Assembly: GCA_934120135.1 (NCBI GenBank)
Contig: CAKOTK010000002.1
Coordinates: forward strand, 1-64,000
Source of the DNA: an uncultured Clostridia bacterium
Lineage (GTDB): Bacteria; Bacillota; Clostridia; TANB77; CAG-508
Length of the DNA stretch: 64,000 nucleotides
Direction: 5' to 3'
Under the pieces are notes generated by a model that made no database searches, was not told the origin of the DNA, and worked only from the letters and a program-made list of their open reading frames with translations. Below, piece after piece: positions 41,928 to 51,280 of the stretch. Both the position numbers and the translations under genes were made by a program. Every line of letters begins with the position of its first letter. Position 1 is the first letter of the stretch.

Positions 41928-41994
41928 AAAAACTCTTGATAAATATGTAAAATAAATATAAAATAAATGCAGAAAAGATTAGGAGAAAAAATTT

Positions 41995-43377
41995 ATGAAC
42001 AATAAAAAAACATTTAGATTTTATACAGCACTTTGGGTGGCTAAAGGTGTATCATTCATATTAAAACTAACAGGTAGAAATGCCACAAGTTTACCAGGAA
42101 AAATAGCTATCAGAATATGTCCAGACTTTTTAGGAAGATTAGAAAAGCCTAAAACTATTATAGGAGTAACAGGAACCAACGGTAAGACAACTGTTTGCAA
42201 TATAATAAATGACATATTAACAGCAAACAAATTTGACTTTATAAACAACAAATATGGGTCTAATATAGATAGAGGAGTTGCCACTACGCTTATTCAAGGG
42301 TCTACAATATCAGGAAAGGCAAAAAAAGATTTAGCAGTACTTGAAATAGACGAAAGAAGTACAAGAAAAATATTTCCATATGTAACACCAACATATTTAG
42401 TATGTACCAATATCTTTAGAGATTCATTAATGAGACATGCGCATACAGAGTATATTTCAGGAATATTAAGCAAATACATTCCTAAAGAAACAATAATGAT
42501 AGAAAATGCAGACGATTTAATTTCTAGTCAAATTGCAGAAAATAACTCAAAAATATATTTTAGTATAGACAGATTACCAACAGACTCGGACCATTGTGAA
42601 AACCTTACAAGAGATATTAGAGTATGTCCCAAATGCTATACCACACTAGAATATGAATATGTAAGATACCATCACATTGGAAAAGCACATTGCCCTAATT
42701 GTGATTTTAAAACACCAGAAGCAGATTATGTACTAAATAATTTGGACTTACCAAATAAAAAAATGACAATCAAGTCAAAAAACAATGAAGAAACATATGA
42801 TTTAATCAGTGATAATATAATAAACATATATAATACATTAGCTGCAATAGTGGCACTAAAACAATTGAATTTGACATATGAACAAATAAATACACCATTA
42901 AAAAATATTAAAATTGTAGAAACAAGATATAGTAAAGAAGAATATAAAGGATATGAAATTGTAACACAATTGGCTAAAGGAATGAACCCAATTGCATGTT
43001 CACTAGCATTTGACTATACAAGAAAACAGCCAGGAAATAAAGCCGTAATAGTAATATTAGATGATTTGCATCAAGAAGCTCATGGTTCTGAAAATACAGC
43101 ATGGTTATATGATACAGATTATGAGTTCCTAAATGATAAAGAAATTAAACAAATTATTATTGCAGGTCCTCGATATATGGATGCATATGTAAGGCTTTTA
43201 ATGGCAGATATTCCAGAAGAAAAAATAGTACACAAATGTGATATTATTGAAGCAACAAGCAAGTTAAAATTAGATGGAATTGAAAAAATATTTATTTTAC
43301 ATGACTTGTATTCATTAAATGAAACAAAACAAATAAAGCAAAAAGTAAAAGAAATTATAGATGGGGAGAACGGTTAA
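41995..43377 (+). CDS. murT: MurT-like Mur ligase family protein (lipid II isoglutaminyl synthase subunit)
   Basis: 460 residues. The Mur-ligase P-loop is IIGVTGTNGKTTVCNIINDIL. An inserted Zn-ribbon (VCPKCYTT...HCPNCDF) is characteristic of MurT. The C-terminal DUF1727-type region has a divergent version of the usual motif (LDDLHQEAHGSENTAWLYD). With GatD, MurT amidates D-Glu of lipid II to D-isoGln. The stop overlaps the gatD start (TAATG). Since its GatD partner is degenerate, the pair may use free ammonia or serve another reaction. Confidence 0.85.
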   Translation: MNNKKTFRFYTALWVAKGVSFILKLTGRNATSLPGKIAIRICPDFLGRLEKPKTIIGVTGTNGKTTVCNIINDILTANKFDFINNKYGSNIDRGVATTLIQGSTISGKAKKDLAVLEIDERSTRKIFPYVTPTYLVCTNIFRDSLMRHAHTEYISGILSKYIPKETIMIENADDLISSQIAENNSKIYFSIDRLPTDSDHCENLTRDIRVCPKCYTTLEYEYVRYHHIGKAHCPNCDFKTPEADYVLNNLDLPNKKMTIKSKNNEETYDLISDNIINIYNTLAAIVALKQLNLTYEQINTPLKNIKIVETRYSKEEYKGYEIVTQLAKGMNPIACSLAFDYTRKQPGNKAVIVILDDLHQEAHGSENTAWLYDTDYEFLNDKEIKQIIIAGPRYMDAYVRLLMADIPEEKIVHKCDIIEATSKLKLDGIEKIFILHDLYSLNETKQIKQKVKEIIDGENG

Positions 43378-44087
43378 TGAAAATTGAAATTTTATACCCA
43401 GAACTATGTAATTTAAATGGAGATATGGGAAATATAAGGTACTTAAAAAAATGCGTACCAGAAATAGAAATATTAGAAACCACAATAAATGAAAAACCAA
43501 AATTCATTGAACAAGATGATATTTCTTTAGTATATATGGGAACATCAACTGAAAAGTCGCAAGAAATTATAATAGAAAAATTAAAACCATATACAGAGCA
43601 AATTAAACAGAAAATAGATAATAATCAACTATTTTTGTTTCTAGGCAATAGTTTAGAAATATTAGGAAAATATATTGAAAATGAAGATGGAAGCAAAATA
43701 GAAGCACTTGGAATTTTTGATATATATGCTAAAAGAAATATGTTAAACAGACATAACAGTTTCTTTTTAGGAACATATGAAGATATAGAAATTCTAGGAT
43801 TTAGAGGTCAATTTACAATGTTATATGGAAACAACGAGAATAGCTATTTTGCAAAAGCAGAAATGGGAATAGGAATAAATGAGCAAACTAAATTAGAGGG
43901 AATCCATAAAAATAACTTCTTAGCAACATATATAATTGGACCAATATTAATATTAAACCCATACTTTACGTTAAAACTATTAAAAATGATGGGAGTAGAA
44001 AATCCAAAACTTGCATTTGAAAAAGAAGTTATAGAAGCATATAATATTAGACTAAAAAAGTTTAAAGAATTACAAAGCAAAAATTAA
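43377..44087 (+). CDS. gatD: GatD-like class I glutamine amidotransferase lacking catalytic Cys and His
   Basis: 236 residues, paired with MurT. The fold is recognisable from LYPELCNLNGDMGNIRYLKK, the ILGKY helix, LGFRGQFTMLYGN and NFLATYIIGP. The nucleophile motif, CGGYQLLG in GatD, reads GNSLEILG (90-97), and the His of TYLHGPLL is Ile (TYIIGPIL, about 187). Both catalytic residues are therefore missing, so glutaminase activity is not expected. This looks like a conserved degenerate subunit, since the frame is intact and coupled to murT. Confidence 0.82.
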   Translation: MKIEILYPELCNLNGDMGNIRYLKKCVPEIEILETTINEKPKFIEQDDISLVYMGTSTEKSQEIIIEKLKPYTEQIKQKIDNNQLFLFLGNSLEILGKYIENEDGSKIEALGIFDIYAKRNMLNRHNSFFLGTYEDIEILGFRGQFTMLYGNNENSYFAKAEMGIGINEQTKLEGIHKNNFLATYIIGPILILNPYFTLKLLKMMGVENPKLAFEKEVIEAYNIRLKKFKELQSKN

Positions 44088-44114
44088 TCAGCCGTAAGGA
44101 CGGTTGATTTTTTT
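44086..44114 (+). terminator. Terminator of murT-gatD
   Basis: AATCAGCCGT-AAGG-ACGGTTGATT then TTTTTT. Confidence 0.85.
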
Positions 44115-44185
44115 GCTTTACATATTGAAAAAAAACAGATATTATGATATAAATTATATGTAATAATAGATAAAAAGGAACAATA

Positions 44186-45211
44186 ATGAAAAATATAAAA
44201 GAATATAACTTAGATGAGTTAAAGCAAGAACTTATTTCCCTAGGAGAAAAAGGTTACAGAGCAGAGCAAATATTTAACTGGCTTTATGTAGAAAAAGTAA
44301 AAAGTTTTGACGATATGACTAATTTATCATTAGAACTAAGAGAAAAACTAAAACAAAACTATACAATGTGTAACTTTGAAATACTTAGTAAACAAGAATC
44401 TTCAGACGGAACAAAAAAATACTTATTTGATGTATTAGATGGAAATGCAATAGAAACAGTTTTAATGCAATACCATCATGGAAAAACAATTTGTGTATCA
44501 TCACAAATAGGCTGTAAAATGGGATGCAAGTTTTGTGCATCAACAGGAATAGCATTTGTTAGAGGTCTTACAGCAGGAGAGATAGTTGAACAAATATTAG
44601 CAGTAGAACAAGATATTGGAGAACATATTTCAAATATAGTATTTATGGGAATAGGAGAGCCTTTTGACAATTACGATAATGTAATGCATGCAATTAGAAT
44701 TATAAATAATCAAAAAGGTTTAAACATAGGAGCAAGACATATTAGTGTTTCAACATCTGGGCTAGTTCCAAGAATTTATGATTTTGCAAATGAAGATTTG
44801 CAATGCACATTATCTATTTCGCTACATGCAACAGATAATGCCAAAAGAAGTGCAATGATGCCAGTAAATAACCTATATTCAATTGAAGAACTTATGGAGG
44901 CTTGTAAATACTATATTGCAAAGACTAATAAGAGAATATCATTTGAATATGCATTGGCAAAAGATAACAATGATAATTTAGAAGATGCAAAAGCATTGGT
45001 AAACTTATTAAAAGGAATGCTTTGCCATGTGAACTTAATACCAATAAACAAAATAGAGAATGGTAAATTTACTAAAAGCAGTAATGACAATATTATAAAA
45101 TTTAGAGATTACTTAAATGACCATGGAATTGTGGCAACAATTAGAAGAGAGCTAGGCAGTGACATAGATGCAGCATGTGGTCAATTAAGAAGAAAAAATT
45201 TAAAAACATAG
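44186..45211 (+). CDS. rlmN: Dual-specificity 23S rRNA/tRNA adenine C2-methyltransferase RlmN
   Basis: 341 residues. The N-terminal accessory domain has GYRAEQIFNWLY. The radical SAM CxxxCxxC motif is GCKMGCKFCAS (about 109-116), with MGIGEPFDNYDNV and the C-terminal Cys motif AACGQLR that forms the methyl-carrying residue. It methylates A2503 of 23S rRNA and A37 of tRNAs. First gene of a run with prpC-prkC-rsgA-rpe; gaps are 11-13 bp. Confidence 0.95.
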   Translation: MKNIKEYNLDELKQELISLGEKGYRAEQIFNWLYVEKVKSFDDMTNLSLELREKLKQNYTMCNFEILSKQESSDGTKKYLFDVLDGNAIETVLMQYHHGKTICVSSQIGCKMGCKFCASTGIAFVRGLTAGEIVEQILAVEQDIGEHISNIVFMGIGEPFDNYDNVMHAIRIINNQKGLNIGARHISVSTSGLVPRIYDFANEDLQCTLSISLHATDNAKRSAMMPVNNLYSIEELMEACKYYIAKTNKRISFEYALAKDNNDNLEDAKALVNLLKGMLCHVNLIPINKIENGKFTKSSNDNIIKFRDYLNDHGIVATIRRELGSDIDAACGQLRRKNLKT

Positions 45212-45222
45212 GAGGAAAATAG

Positions 45223-45948
45223 ATGAAAGGTTTTGCTAAAACTGATGTTGGCAAAGCAAGAGAAATGAATCAAGACTATTACAGTATTCCTTCTTCTGAA
45301 AATGACTTACAATTATACATTCTAGCAGATGGAATGGGCGGATATAACGGAGGAGAAATAGCAAGCAGGCTAGCAGCAGAAACAACAAAAAATTATATTC
45401 AAAACAATTTTGAAAAAATAGAACATGATAAAGAAGCAATATTAAAGTTAGTAAAAGATGCAATGGAATATGCTAATATGGTAGTGTATGAAGAATCAAA
45501 AAAAGATGAAAACTTGCAAGGAATGGGTACTACTTTAGATGTTTGCTTCATATATAATAGTAAGATATATATAGGACATGTAGGAGATAGTAGAATATAC
45601 TTAATAAAAAAAGACATAGCAAGAAAGATAACAAAAGACCACAGCTATGTTCAACAATTAGTAGAAGACAAAAAGATTACTAGAGAAGAAGCAGAGCACC
45701 ATCCAAAAAAGAATATGCTATTAAAGGCATTAGGATGTACCTCTTATGTGGAGCCAGATATAAGAGCAAGAAACTTAGAAAAAGACGATATATTATTAAT
45801 GTGTTCAGATGGACTAACTAATATGGTAGAAGAAAGTAAAATATATGAAGTAGTTAGAGAAAATAAAGAAAAAGCGCCAGAAATATTAGTAAACTTAGCA
45901 AACAATGCTGGTGGATATGACAACATAACAGTTATAACTATAATATAG
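45223..45948 (+). CDS. prpC: PP2C-type serine/threonine phosphatase (PrpC/Stp)
   Basis: 241 residues. The PP2C metal-binding motifs are KAREMNQDYY, LADGMGGYNGGEIAS, GHVGDSRIYL, MCSDGLTNMV and GGYDNITVI. It opposes the PASTA kinase encoded 13 bp downstream, the usual prpC-prkC arrangement. Cytosolic. Confidence 0.95.
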   Translation: MKGFAKTDVGKAREMNQDYYSIPSSENDLQLYILADGMGGYNGGEIASRLAAETTKNYIQNNFEKIEHDKEAILKLVKDAMEYANMVVYEESKKDENLQGMGTTLDVCFIYNSKIYIGHVGDSRIYLIKKDIARKITKDHSYVQQLVEDKKITREEAEHHPKKNMLLKALGCTSYVEPDIRARNLEKDDILLMCSDGLTNMVEESKIYEVVRENKEKAPEILVNLANNAGGYDNITVITII

Positions 45949-45961
45949 GGGAGATAAAATT

Positions 45962-47929
45962 ATGAATTTAGTAGGTAAAGTAATAGGAAATAGATATGAA
46001 ATACTTGAAAAAATTGGTGAAGGTGGTATGGCCACAGTATACAAAGCCAGATGTAATATTTTAAAAAGATATGTAGCTGTAAAAGTACTAAGAGAAGAAT
46101 TTACAACAGATGAAGAATTTATTAGAAGATTTAACACAGAAGCACAAGCTGCAGCAAGCCTTACACATCCAAATATTGTATCAATATTTGATGTAGGTCA
46201 TGAAGATAACATTTATTATATTGTTATGGAGCTTGTACAAGGCAAAACTCTAAAAGAGATTATAAACGAAGATGGGGTATTACCTTGGAAATGGTCTGTA
46301 AATATTGCGATACAAGTTGCATCAGCATTAGAAACAGCACACAAAAACAATATAGTACATAGAGATATTAAACCACACAATATAATAATAACAGAAGATG
46401 GAATTGCCAAAGTAACAGACTTTGGAATAGCAAAAGCTGTGTCAAATTCAACAATTACAGCCTTTGGAACAACAATTGGTTCAGTTCATTATTTCTCACC
46501 TGAACATGCTAGAGGTGGATATACTGATGCAAAATCAGATATTTATTCATTAGGTGTAGTAATGTATGAAATGTTAACTGGTAGAGTACCATTTGACGCA
46601 GATACACCAGTATCTATAGCTTTAAAACATATGCAAGAAAAACCAGTAGAACCAATGAAATTAAATCCATCTATTCCATTTGCAATAAACAAAATAATAA
46701 TGAAAGCAATGGAAAAAGAGCCAAGCTTAAGATATCAAAATGCTACTGAAATGCTAAAAGATTTAAGTATGGCATTAAAAGATCCAGAAGGTGGATTTGT
46801 AAAAAGTAATGCGGAAAAACTACAATATACACAAAGAGTTCCAGTCCTAGGAGAGGAGCCACAAGTAGAAATGAGAAAAGAAAATAAAAAAGGAAAATTA
46901 GCTAAATATTTTGAAGAACATCCAACAGCTAAAAAAGTATGGATAACAGTAATAATTGCAGTACTAGTAATTTTAATTCCATTAGCTGGATTCTTTGGAG
47001 TTCAAGCGCTATTAAAAGCAGGATTACCAAAAGATGTTAACTTACCTAACTTTGTAGGTCAAACATTAGAAGAAGCAAAAGCAACATTAGGAAAAGAAAA
47101 ATTAACTTTAGAAACAGAAGAAGTATTTAATGACGAAGTTGAAGCAGGAAAAATCATTTCACAAGAACCACCATATTCAGAAGGTGCAACAGTAAAAGAA
47201 AATACAACTGTTAAATTGAAAATAAGCAAAGGCTCAGAAATGGTAGAAATGATTAAAGTAGTAGGAATGACTTATGAAGAAGCCGAGCAAAAATTAAAAG
47301 ATGAATTGCACTTAAATGTAGAAAGAAAAGAAGAAACAAGTAAAACAGTAGAAAAAGATGTAGTTATAAAACAAGACATTACAGAAGGAAAACAAATTAA
47401 AGTTGGAGAAACTGTAACATTAACAGTAAGTATAGGAACAGGATTAAAAGATGTTGCTATGCCATACGTAATAGGTGATACAGAGGAAGAGGCTAAAAAG
47501 AAATTAACTGATTTAACAGTAATAGTAGCATATGAAGAAGATATGTCAAAAGCAAATGGAAAAGTATTAAAACAAAGTATTGAAGCTGGAACAACAGTTG
47601 AAGAAAAAACAAAAGTCACAATTACTGTAAACAAAATAGAAGAAATAAAAACAGGAATGGTAAGAATAAATGTACAATCTCTACTAGGAGATAAAGCAGT
47701 AATTAAAAAAGATGAAGCTGGTAATGAAATAAATCCAACTGTAAAAGTAAAAGTTACTGTTGATGGAGATAATCAATATGAAGAAGAAAAACGTAAGGAT
47801 GAAACATCATTGGTTGTTGAAGTACATGGAAAACATACAGTAACAGTAAAAGTATGGATTGGAAATCAAATGTATGGAATGAAACAACTAACATTAACAG
47901 ACGAAGATCCAGTAATTAGTTTTGATTAA
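45962..47929 (+). CDS. prkC: PASTA-domain serine/threonine protein kinase
   Basis: 655 residues. Kinase domain (~10-270) with GEGGMATVYKARC, AVKVLREEF, HRDIKPHNIIITEDG, DFGIAKA and HARGGYTDAKSDIYSLGVVMYEM. Then a basic juxtamembrane region, one membrane helix (~327-349), three PASTA repeats (~355-565) and a ~90-residue C-terminal beta domain (VRINVQSLLGDKAVIKKDE). It senses muropeptides/lipid II and regulates wall metabolism and spore germination. The additional C-terminal domain is seen in some Clostridia. Confidence 0.95.
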   Translation: MNLVGKVIGNRYEILEKIGEGGMATVYKARCNILKRYVAVKVLREEFTTDEEFIRRFNTEAQAAASLTHPNIVSIFDVGHEDNIYYIVMELVQGKTLKEIINEDGVLPWKWSVNIAIQVASALETAHKNNIVHRDIKPHNIIITEDGIAKVTDFGIAKAVSNSTITAFGTTIGSVHYFSPEHARGGYTDAKSDIYSLGVVMYEMLTGRVPFDADTPVSIALKHMQEKPVEPMKLNPSIPFAINKIIMKAMEKEPSLRYQNATEMLKDLSMALKDPEGGFVKSNAEKLQYTQRVPVLGEEPQVEMRKENKKGKLAKYFEEHPTAKKVWITVIIAVLVILIPLAGFFGVQALLKAGLPKDVNLPNFVGQTLEEAKATLGKEKLTLETEEVFNDEVEAGKIISQEPPYSEGATVKENTTVKLKISKGSEMVEMIKVVGMTYEEAEQKLKDELHLNVERKEETSKTVEKDVVIKQDITEGKQIKVGETVTLTVSIGTGLKDVAMPYVIGDTEEEAKKKLTDLTVIVAYEEDMSKANGKVLKQSIEAGTTVEEKTKVTITVNKIEEIKTGMVRINVQSLLGDKAVIKKDEAGNEINPTVKVKVTVDGDNQYEEEKRKDETSLVVEVHGKHTVTVKVWIGNQMYGMKQLTLTDEDPVISFD

Positions 47930-47941
47930 TGAGGGGAATAA

Positions 47942-48805
47942 ATGCCAAAAGGAATAATTATTTGTACTAGTTCAAATGTATACCAAGTAGTAGAAAATGA
48001 AAAAGTATATAAATGTTTAGCAAGAGGTAAATTCAAAAAAGAAAAAATTAGTCCATTAGTTGGAGATGAGGTGGAATTTACTATTACAAATTCAGAAAAA
48101 CAAGAAGGAGTAATAGAGCAAATTCTTCCTCGCAAAAACGAACTAAAAAGACCTAAAATGGCTAATCTAACTCAATTGATTTTAGTAGTATCTATGAAAA
48201 TGCCAAGCCCAGATTTATTATTATTAGATAAACAATTGGTATTTGCAGAATTTATGGGATTAAAGGCAACTATAGTGCTAAATAAGGTCGATTTAGAAGA
48301 TAAGGAAGAGATAGACAGAATTGCTAAATTGTATGAAAGTATAGGGTATAAAGTTATACAAACAAATGCAAAAGAGGGAATAAAAGTAGAAGAAATAAAA
48401 ACTTTACTCGAAGGAGAAACTACAGCATTTGCAGGAAACTCAGGAGTAGGTAAATCTACTTTGATAAATTCAATATTTGAACAAGAGTTAACTCAAGAAG
48501 GAGACATTAGTGATAAAAATCAAAGAGGAAAAAATACCACTACAAGTACTACTTTGTATAAATATAAAGAAAATTCATATATAGCAGATACACCTGGATT
48601 TTCAACATTTGAAATAAATGAAATTCCAAAAGAAGATTTATGCCACTATTTTGTGGAGTTTGTACCTTATTTAGATAAATGCGAATTTCAAGGTTGCAGT
48701 CATATAAAGGAAGAAAATTGTGGAGTAAAAGAAGCTTTAGAATCTGGCAAAATTTCTTCACAAAGATATGAGAACTATATAAAAATTTATAATAATTTAT
48801 CATAA
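47942..48805 (+). CDS. rsgA: Ribosome small-subunit GTPase RsgA
   Basis: 287 residues. An OB-fold N-terminus (KGIIICTSSNVYQVV) precedes a circularly permuted GTPase with G4 NKVD first, then G1 AGNSGVGKSTLIN and G3 DTPGFS. The zinc-binding Cys/His knuckle is CEFQGCSHIKEENCGV. It helps 30S maturation. Typical neighbour of prkC and rpe in Firmicutes. Confidence 0.95.
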   Translation: MPKGIIICTSSNVYQVVENEKVYKCLARGKFKKEKISPLVGDEVEFTITNSEKQEGVIEQILPRKNELKRPKMANLTQLILVVSMKMPSPDLLLLDKQLVFAEFMGLKATIVLNKVDLEDKEEIDRIAKLYESIGYKVIQTNAKEGIKVEEIKTLLEGETTAFAGNSGVGKSTLINSIFEQELTQEGDISDKNQRGKNTTTSTTLYKYKENSYIADTPGFSTFEINEIPKEDLCHYFVEFVPYLDKCEFQGCSHIKEENCGVKEALESGKISSQRYENYIKIYNNLS

Positions 48806-48863
48806 TGTTAAAAGTATTATATTGCTATCATTAATATAAAATTAATAAAAGAGGTAAAGAAAA

Positions 48864-49523
48864 ATGGTAGAAGTATCAGTTTCAATATTAAATGTAAAAG
48901 ATGACAAAGCGATTCAAACATTATATAACTTAGAAACATCAGGAATAAATTACTTTCATATAGATGTAATGGATGGAAAGTTTGTTAAAAATGATACCAC
49001 AAATAAAATGTTAGAATTTAGTGAATACTTAAATCAAATTTCAAATTTACCATTAGATGTTCATTTGATGGTGGAAGATGTAGAAAGCTATATAAAAAGC
49101 TTTGCAATATTTGATCCTAATATTATAACATTTCACTTAGAAGTAGGAAAAAACAAAGAAGAAATACTTAAATGGATTAAACTATTAAATGAGAACAACA
49201 TAAGAGTTGGAATTTCAATAAAGCCAAACACAAAAGTAGAAGAAGTTTACGAATATCTACCATTTGTGCATTTAGTATTAGTAATGACAGTAGAACCAGG
49301 AGAAGGCGGACAAAAACTATTACCAGATACAATAGAAAAAATAAAAGAACTAAAAAAATATATTGATGAAAATAATTTAGAAGTAGACATTGAAGCAGAT
49401 GGTGGAATAAATACAGAAAATGCTAAATTAGTAAAAGAAGCGGGAGCAGATATGCTAGTATCAGGAAGTGCAATTATCAATGCTGAAGATTATAAAGAAG
49501 TTGTAGATAAACTAAAACAATAA
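48864..49523 (+). CDS. rpe: Ribulose-phosphate 3-epimerase
   Basis: 219 residues. TIM-barrel signatures: HIDVMDGKFVKN, DVHLMVEDVESY, VGISIKPNTKVEEV, VLVMTVEPGEGGQ and ADGGINTENAKLV. Pentose-phosphate enzyme interconverting Ru5P and Xu5P. Two common positions differ slightly (SILNVKDD for the usual SILSAD; GEGGQ for GFGGQ), so it may be an epimerase-like paralogue. Confidence 0.85.
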   Translation: MVEVSVSILNVKDDKAIQTLYNLETSGINYFHIDVMDGKFVKNDTTNKMLEFSEYLNQISNLPLDVHLMVEDVESYIKSFAIFDPNIITFHLEVGKNKEEILKWIKLLNENNIRVGISIKPNTKVEEVYEYLPFVHLVLVMTVEPGEGGQKLLPDTIEKIKELKKYIDENNLEVDIEADGGINTENAKLVKEAGADMLVSGSAIINAEDYKEVVDKLKQ

Positions 49524-49564
49524 AAGGCAGTAATGTCTTTTTTTTTGTTTTAAGCAATGAAATG

Positions 49565-49606
49565 TTGAAAAATAGGCAACAATATGTTATCATAGTACCA
49601 TACTAT
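49565..49606 (+). promoter_or_regulatory. Promoter with overlapping candidate metalloregulator operator
   Basis: TTGAAA (49565-49570), 17 bp, TATCAT (49588-49593). The inverted repeat ATAGTA-CCA-TACTAT (49592-49606) overlaps the -10/start region, where a Zur- or MntR-type repressor would block transcription of the ABC transporter. Regulator identity not determined. Confidence 0.55.
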
Positions 49607-49629
49607 CAATAAGTTGAGAGGTAAGAAAT

Positions 49630-50520
49630 TTGAAAAAAAAGATTTTAATAATAACTTTAATAATAGTAGTTGCAATAGGAATAGCAATTTGGGCAACAAC
49701 TAGAAAACATGCAAAAGTAGAAAATGATAATTTGAAAATTGTAACATCATTTTATCCTATCTATGTTATGACAGCAAATATAACACAAAACGTACCAGAT
49801 GTGGAACTTGTAAATATGACAGAAGCCAATGTTGGTTGTCTACATGACTATACAATATCTACAACTGATATGAAAAAAATAGAAAAAGCTGATATATATA
49901 TTCAAAATGGATTAGGTTTAGAGAGCTTTATGGATAAAATAATTTCAGCATATCCAGAATTAAAGGTAATAGATACTAGTGCTGATATATCAAATAAGAT
50001 ACAAGATGAAAATGAGACGAATCCTCATATTTGGACAAGCATAGAAAACTATATCAAACAAGTAGAAACAATATGTCAAAAACTATGTGAATATGATAAT
50101 AAAAATACTGAAGCATATAAAGCAAATTGTGAAAGTTATTTGCAAAAAATAAACCAAGAAAAACAAAAATATGAAACTGAACTTCAGAAATTAAATGGAG
50201 AAAAAGCAATTTGTTTAAATGAGGGGCTAGAATATTTATTAAAAGAACTTAAAATGCAAGTAACACAAGTAGAAACAAACCATGAAGAAAGTACAATGTC
50301 AGCAGAAACACTAAAAAACCTAATTGAAAAAATGAAAAATGAAAACATAAAAATCATAGTAGTAGATAAAGATGACAATATAAAAAATGCCGAAACATTA
50401 GCAAACGAAACAGGAGCAAAAATATATAAACTAGATTCAGGACTAACAGGGGAAATAAATAATAATGCATATATAGACAAGTTAGAAGCAAATTTTTTAG
50501 TTTTAGAATCTATGATGTAG
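49630..50520 (+). CDS. Metal ABC transporter substrate-binding protein (ZnuA/TroA family)
   Basis: 296 residues from a TTG after GAGAGGTAAG. N-terminal membrane helix (about 4-22) with no lipobox Cys, so probably a signal anchor. The body has IVTSFYPIYVMTANI, VGCLHDYT, IYIQNGLGLESFMDKI, NPHIWTSIENYI and VETNHEESTMS, as in cluster A-I zinc/manganese binders. The third ligand, usually His in HDAFGY, reads LNEGLEYL, so metal coordination is altered. First gene of a three-gene transporter operon. Confidence 0.85.
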   Translation: MKKKILIITLIIVVAIGIAIWATTRKHAKVENDNLKIVTSFYPIYVMTANITQNVPDVELVNMTEANVGCLHDYTISTTDMKKIEKADIYIQNGLGLESFMDKIISAYPELKVIDTSADISNKIQDENETNPHIWTSIENYIKQVETICQKLCEYDNKNTEAYKANCESYLQKINQEKQKYETELQKLNGEKAICLNEGLEYLLKELKMQVTQVETNHEESTMSAETLKNLIEKMKNENIKIIVVDKDDNIKNAETLANETGAKIYKLDSGLTGEINNNAYIDKLEANFLVLESMM

Positions 50521-50534
50521 AACAGGAGTAGAAA

Positions 50535-51266
50535 ATGGGTGGAAAGGGAGCATGTGGCTTACACTGCACAAAAATAAATAACATAAGTGTAAAATTTGGA
50601 AAAGAGCAAGTATTAAAAAATGTAAATATTCATGTGCATTGTGGAGAGTTAACTGTAATAATAGGTAGAAATGGTGCAGGAAAATCTACACTTTTAAAAG
50701 CAATTTTAGGAGAAGTAGAACATACAGGAAATATAAGCTTTGTAGATATGAAAGATAACATTGCAAAAAGAATAAAAATAGGGTATGTGCCACAAACTAT
50801 AAATATAGAAAAACATATGCCAACAACAGTGTACGACCTATTTGCATCATGTATTTGCCACATACCAGTATTTTTGAAAAAGGATAAAAAGATATATAGC
50901 GAAATAAAAGAACAGCTAAAAATATTTGGAGCAGAAAAATTAATAGATAAAAGTATAGGAGATTTATCTGGTGGCGAATTACAAAGAGTATTACTTGCAA
51001 TAGCAACAAAACCAACACCAAATTTATTGGTACTAGATGAGCCAGTATCAGGAATTGATAAAAATGGAACAAGAGATTTTTATGAATTAGTAAATGAATT
51101 AAAAACAAAATATGATATGTCAATTTTACTTGTATCACATGATTTAGATTTAGTTAAAAAATATGCAGATAGAGTAATTTTATTAGACAAACAGGTTGTA
51201 AAAGAGGGAACACCAGAAGAAGTATTTGAGAGCTTAGAATTTAAAAGTTATTTTGGAGAAATATAA
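50535..51266 (+). CDS. Metal ABC transporter ATP-binding protein (ZnuC-like)
   Basis: 243 residues. Walker A IGRNGAGKSTLLKAI, signature DLSGGELQRVLLA, Walker B LLVLDEPVSGID, and VSHDLDLV. The N-terminal extension MGGKGACGLHCTKINN contains two Cys. It energises the import of zinc or manganese with the flanking binding protein (14 bp upstream) and permease (14 bp downstream). Confidence 0.92.
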   Translation: MGGKGACGLHCTKINNISVKFGKEQVLKNVNIHVHCGELTVIIGRNGAGKSTLLKAILGEVEHTGNISFVDMKDNIAKRIKIGYVPQTINIEKHMPTTVYDLFASCICHIPVFLKKDKKIYSEIKEQLKIFGAEKLIDKSIGDLSGGELQRVLLAIATKPTPNLLVLDEPVSGIDKNGTRDFYELVNELKTKYDMSILLVSHDLDLVKKYADRVILLDKQVVKEGTPEEVFESLEFKSYFGEI

Positions 51267-51280
51267 GAGGAGAATATATA

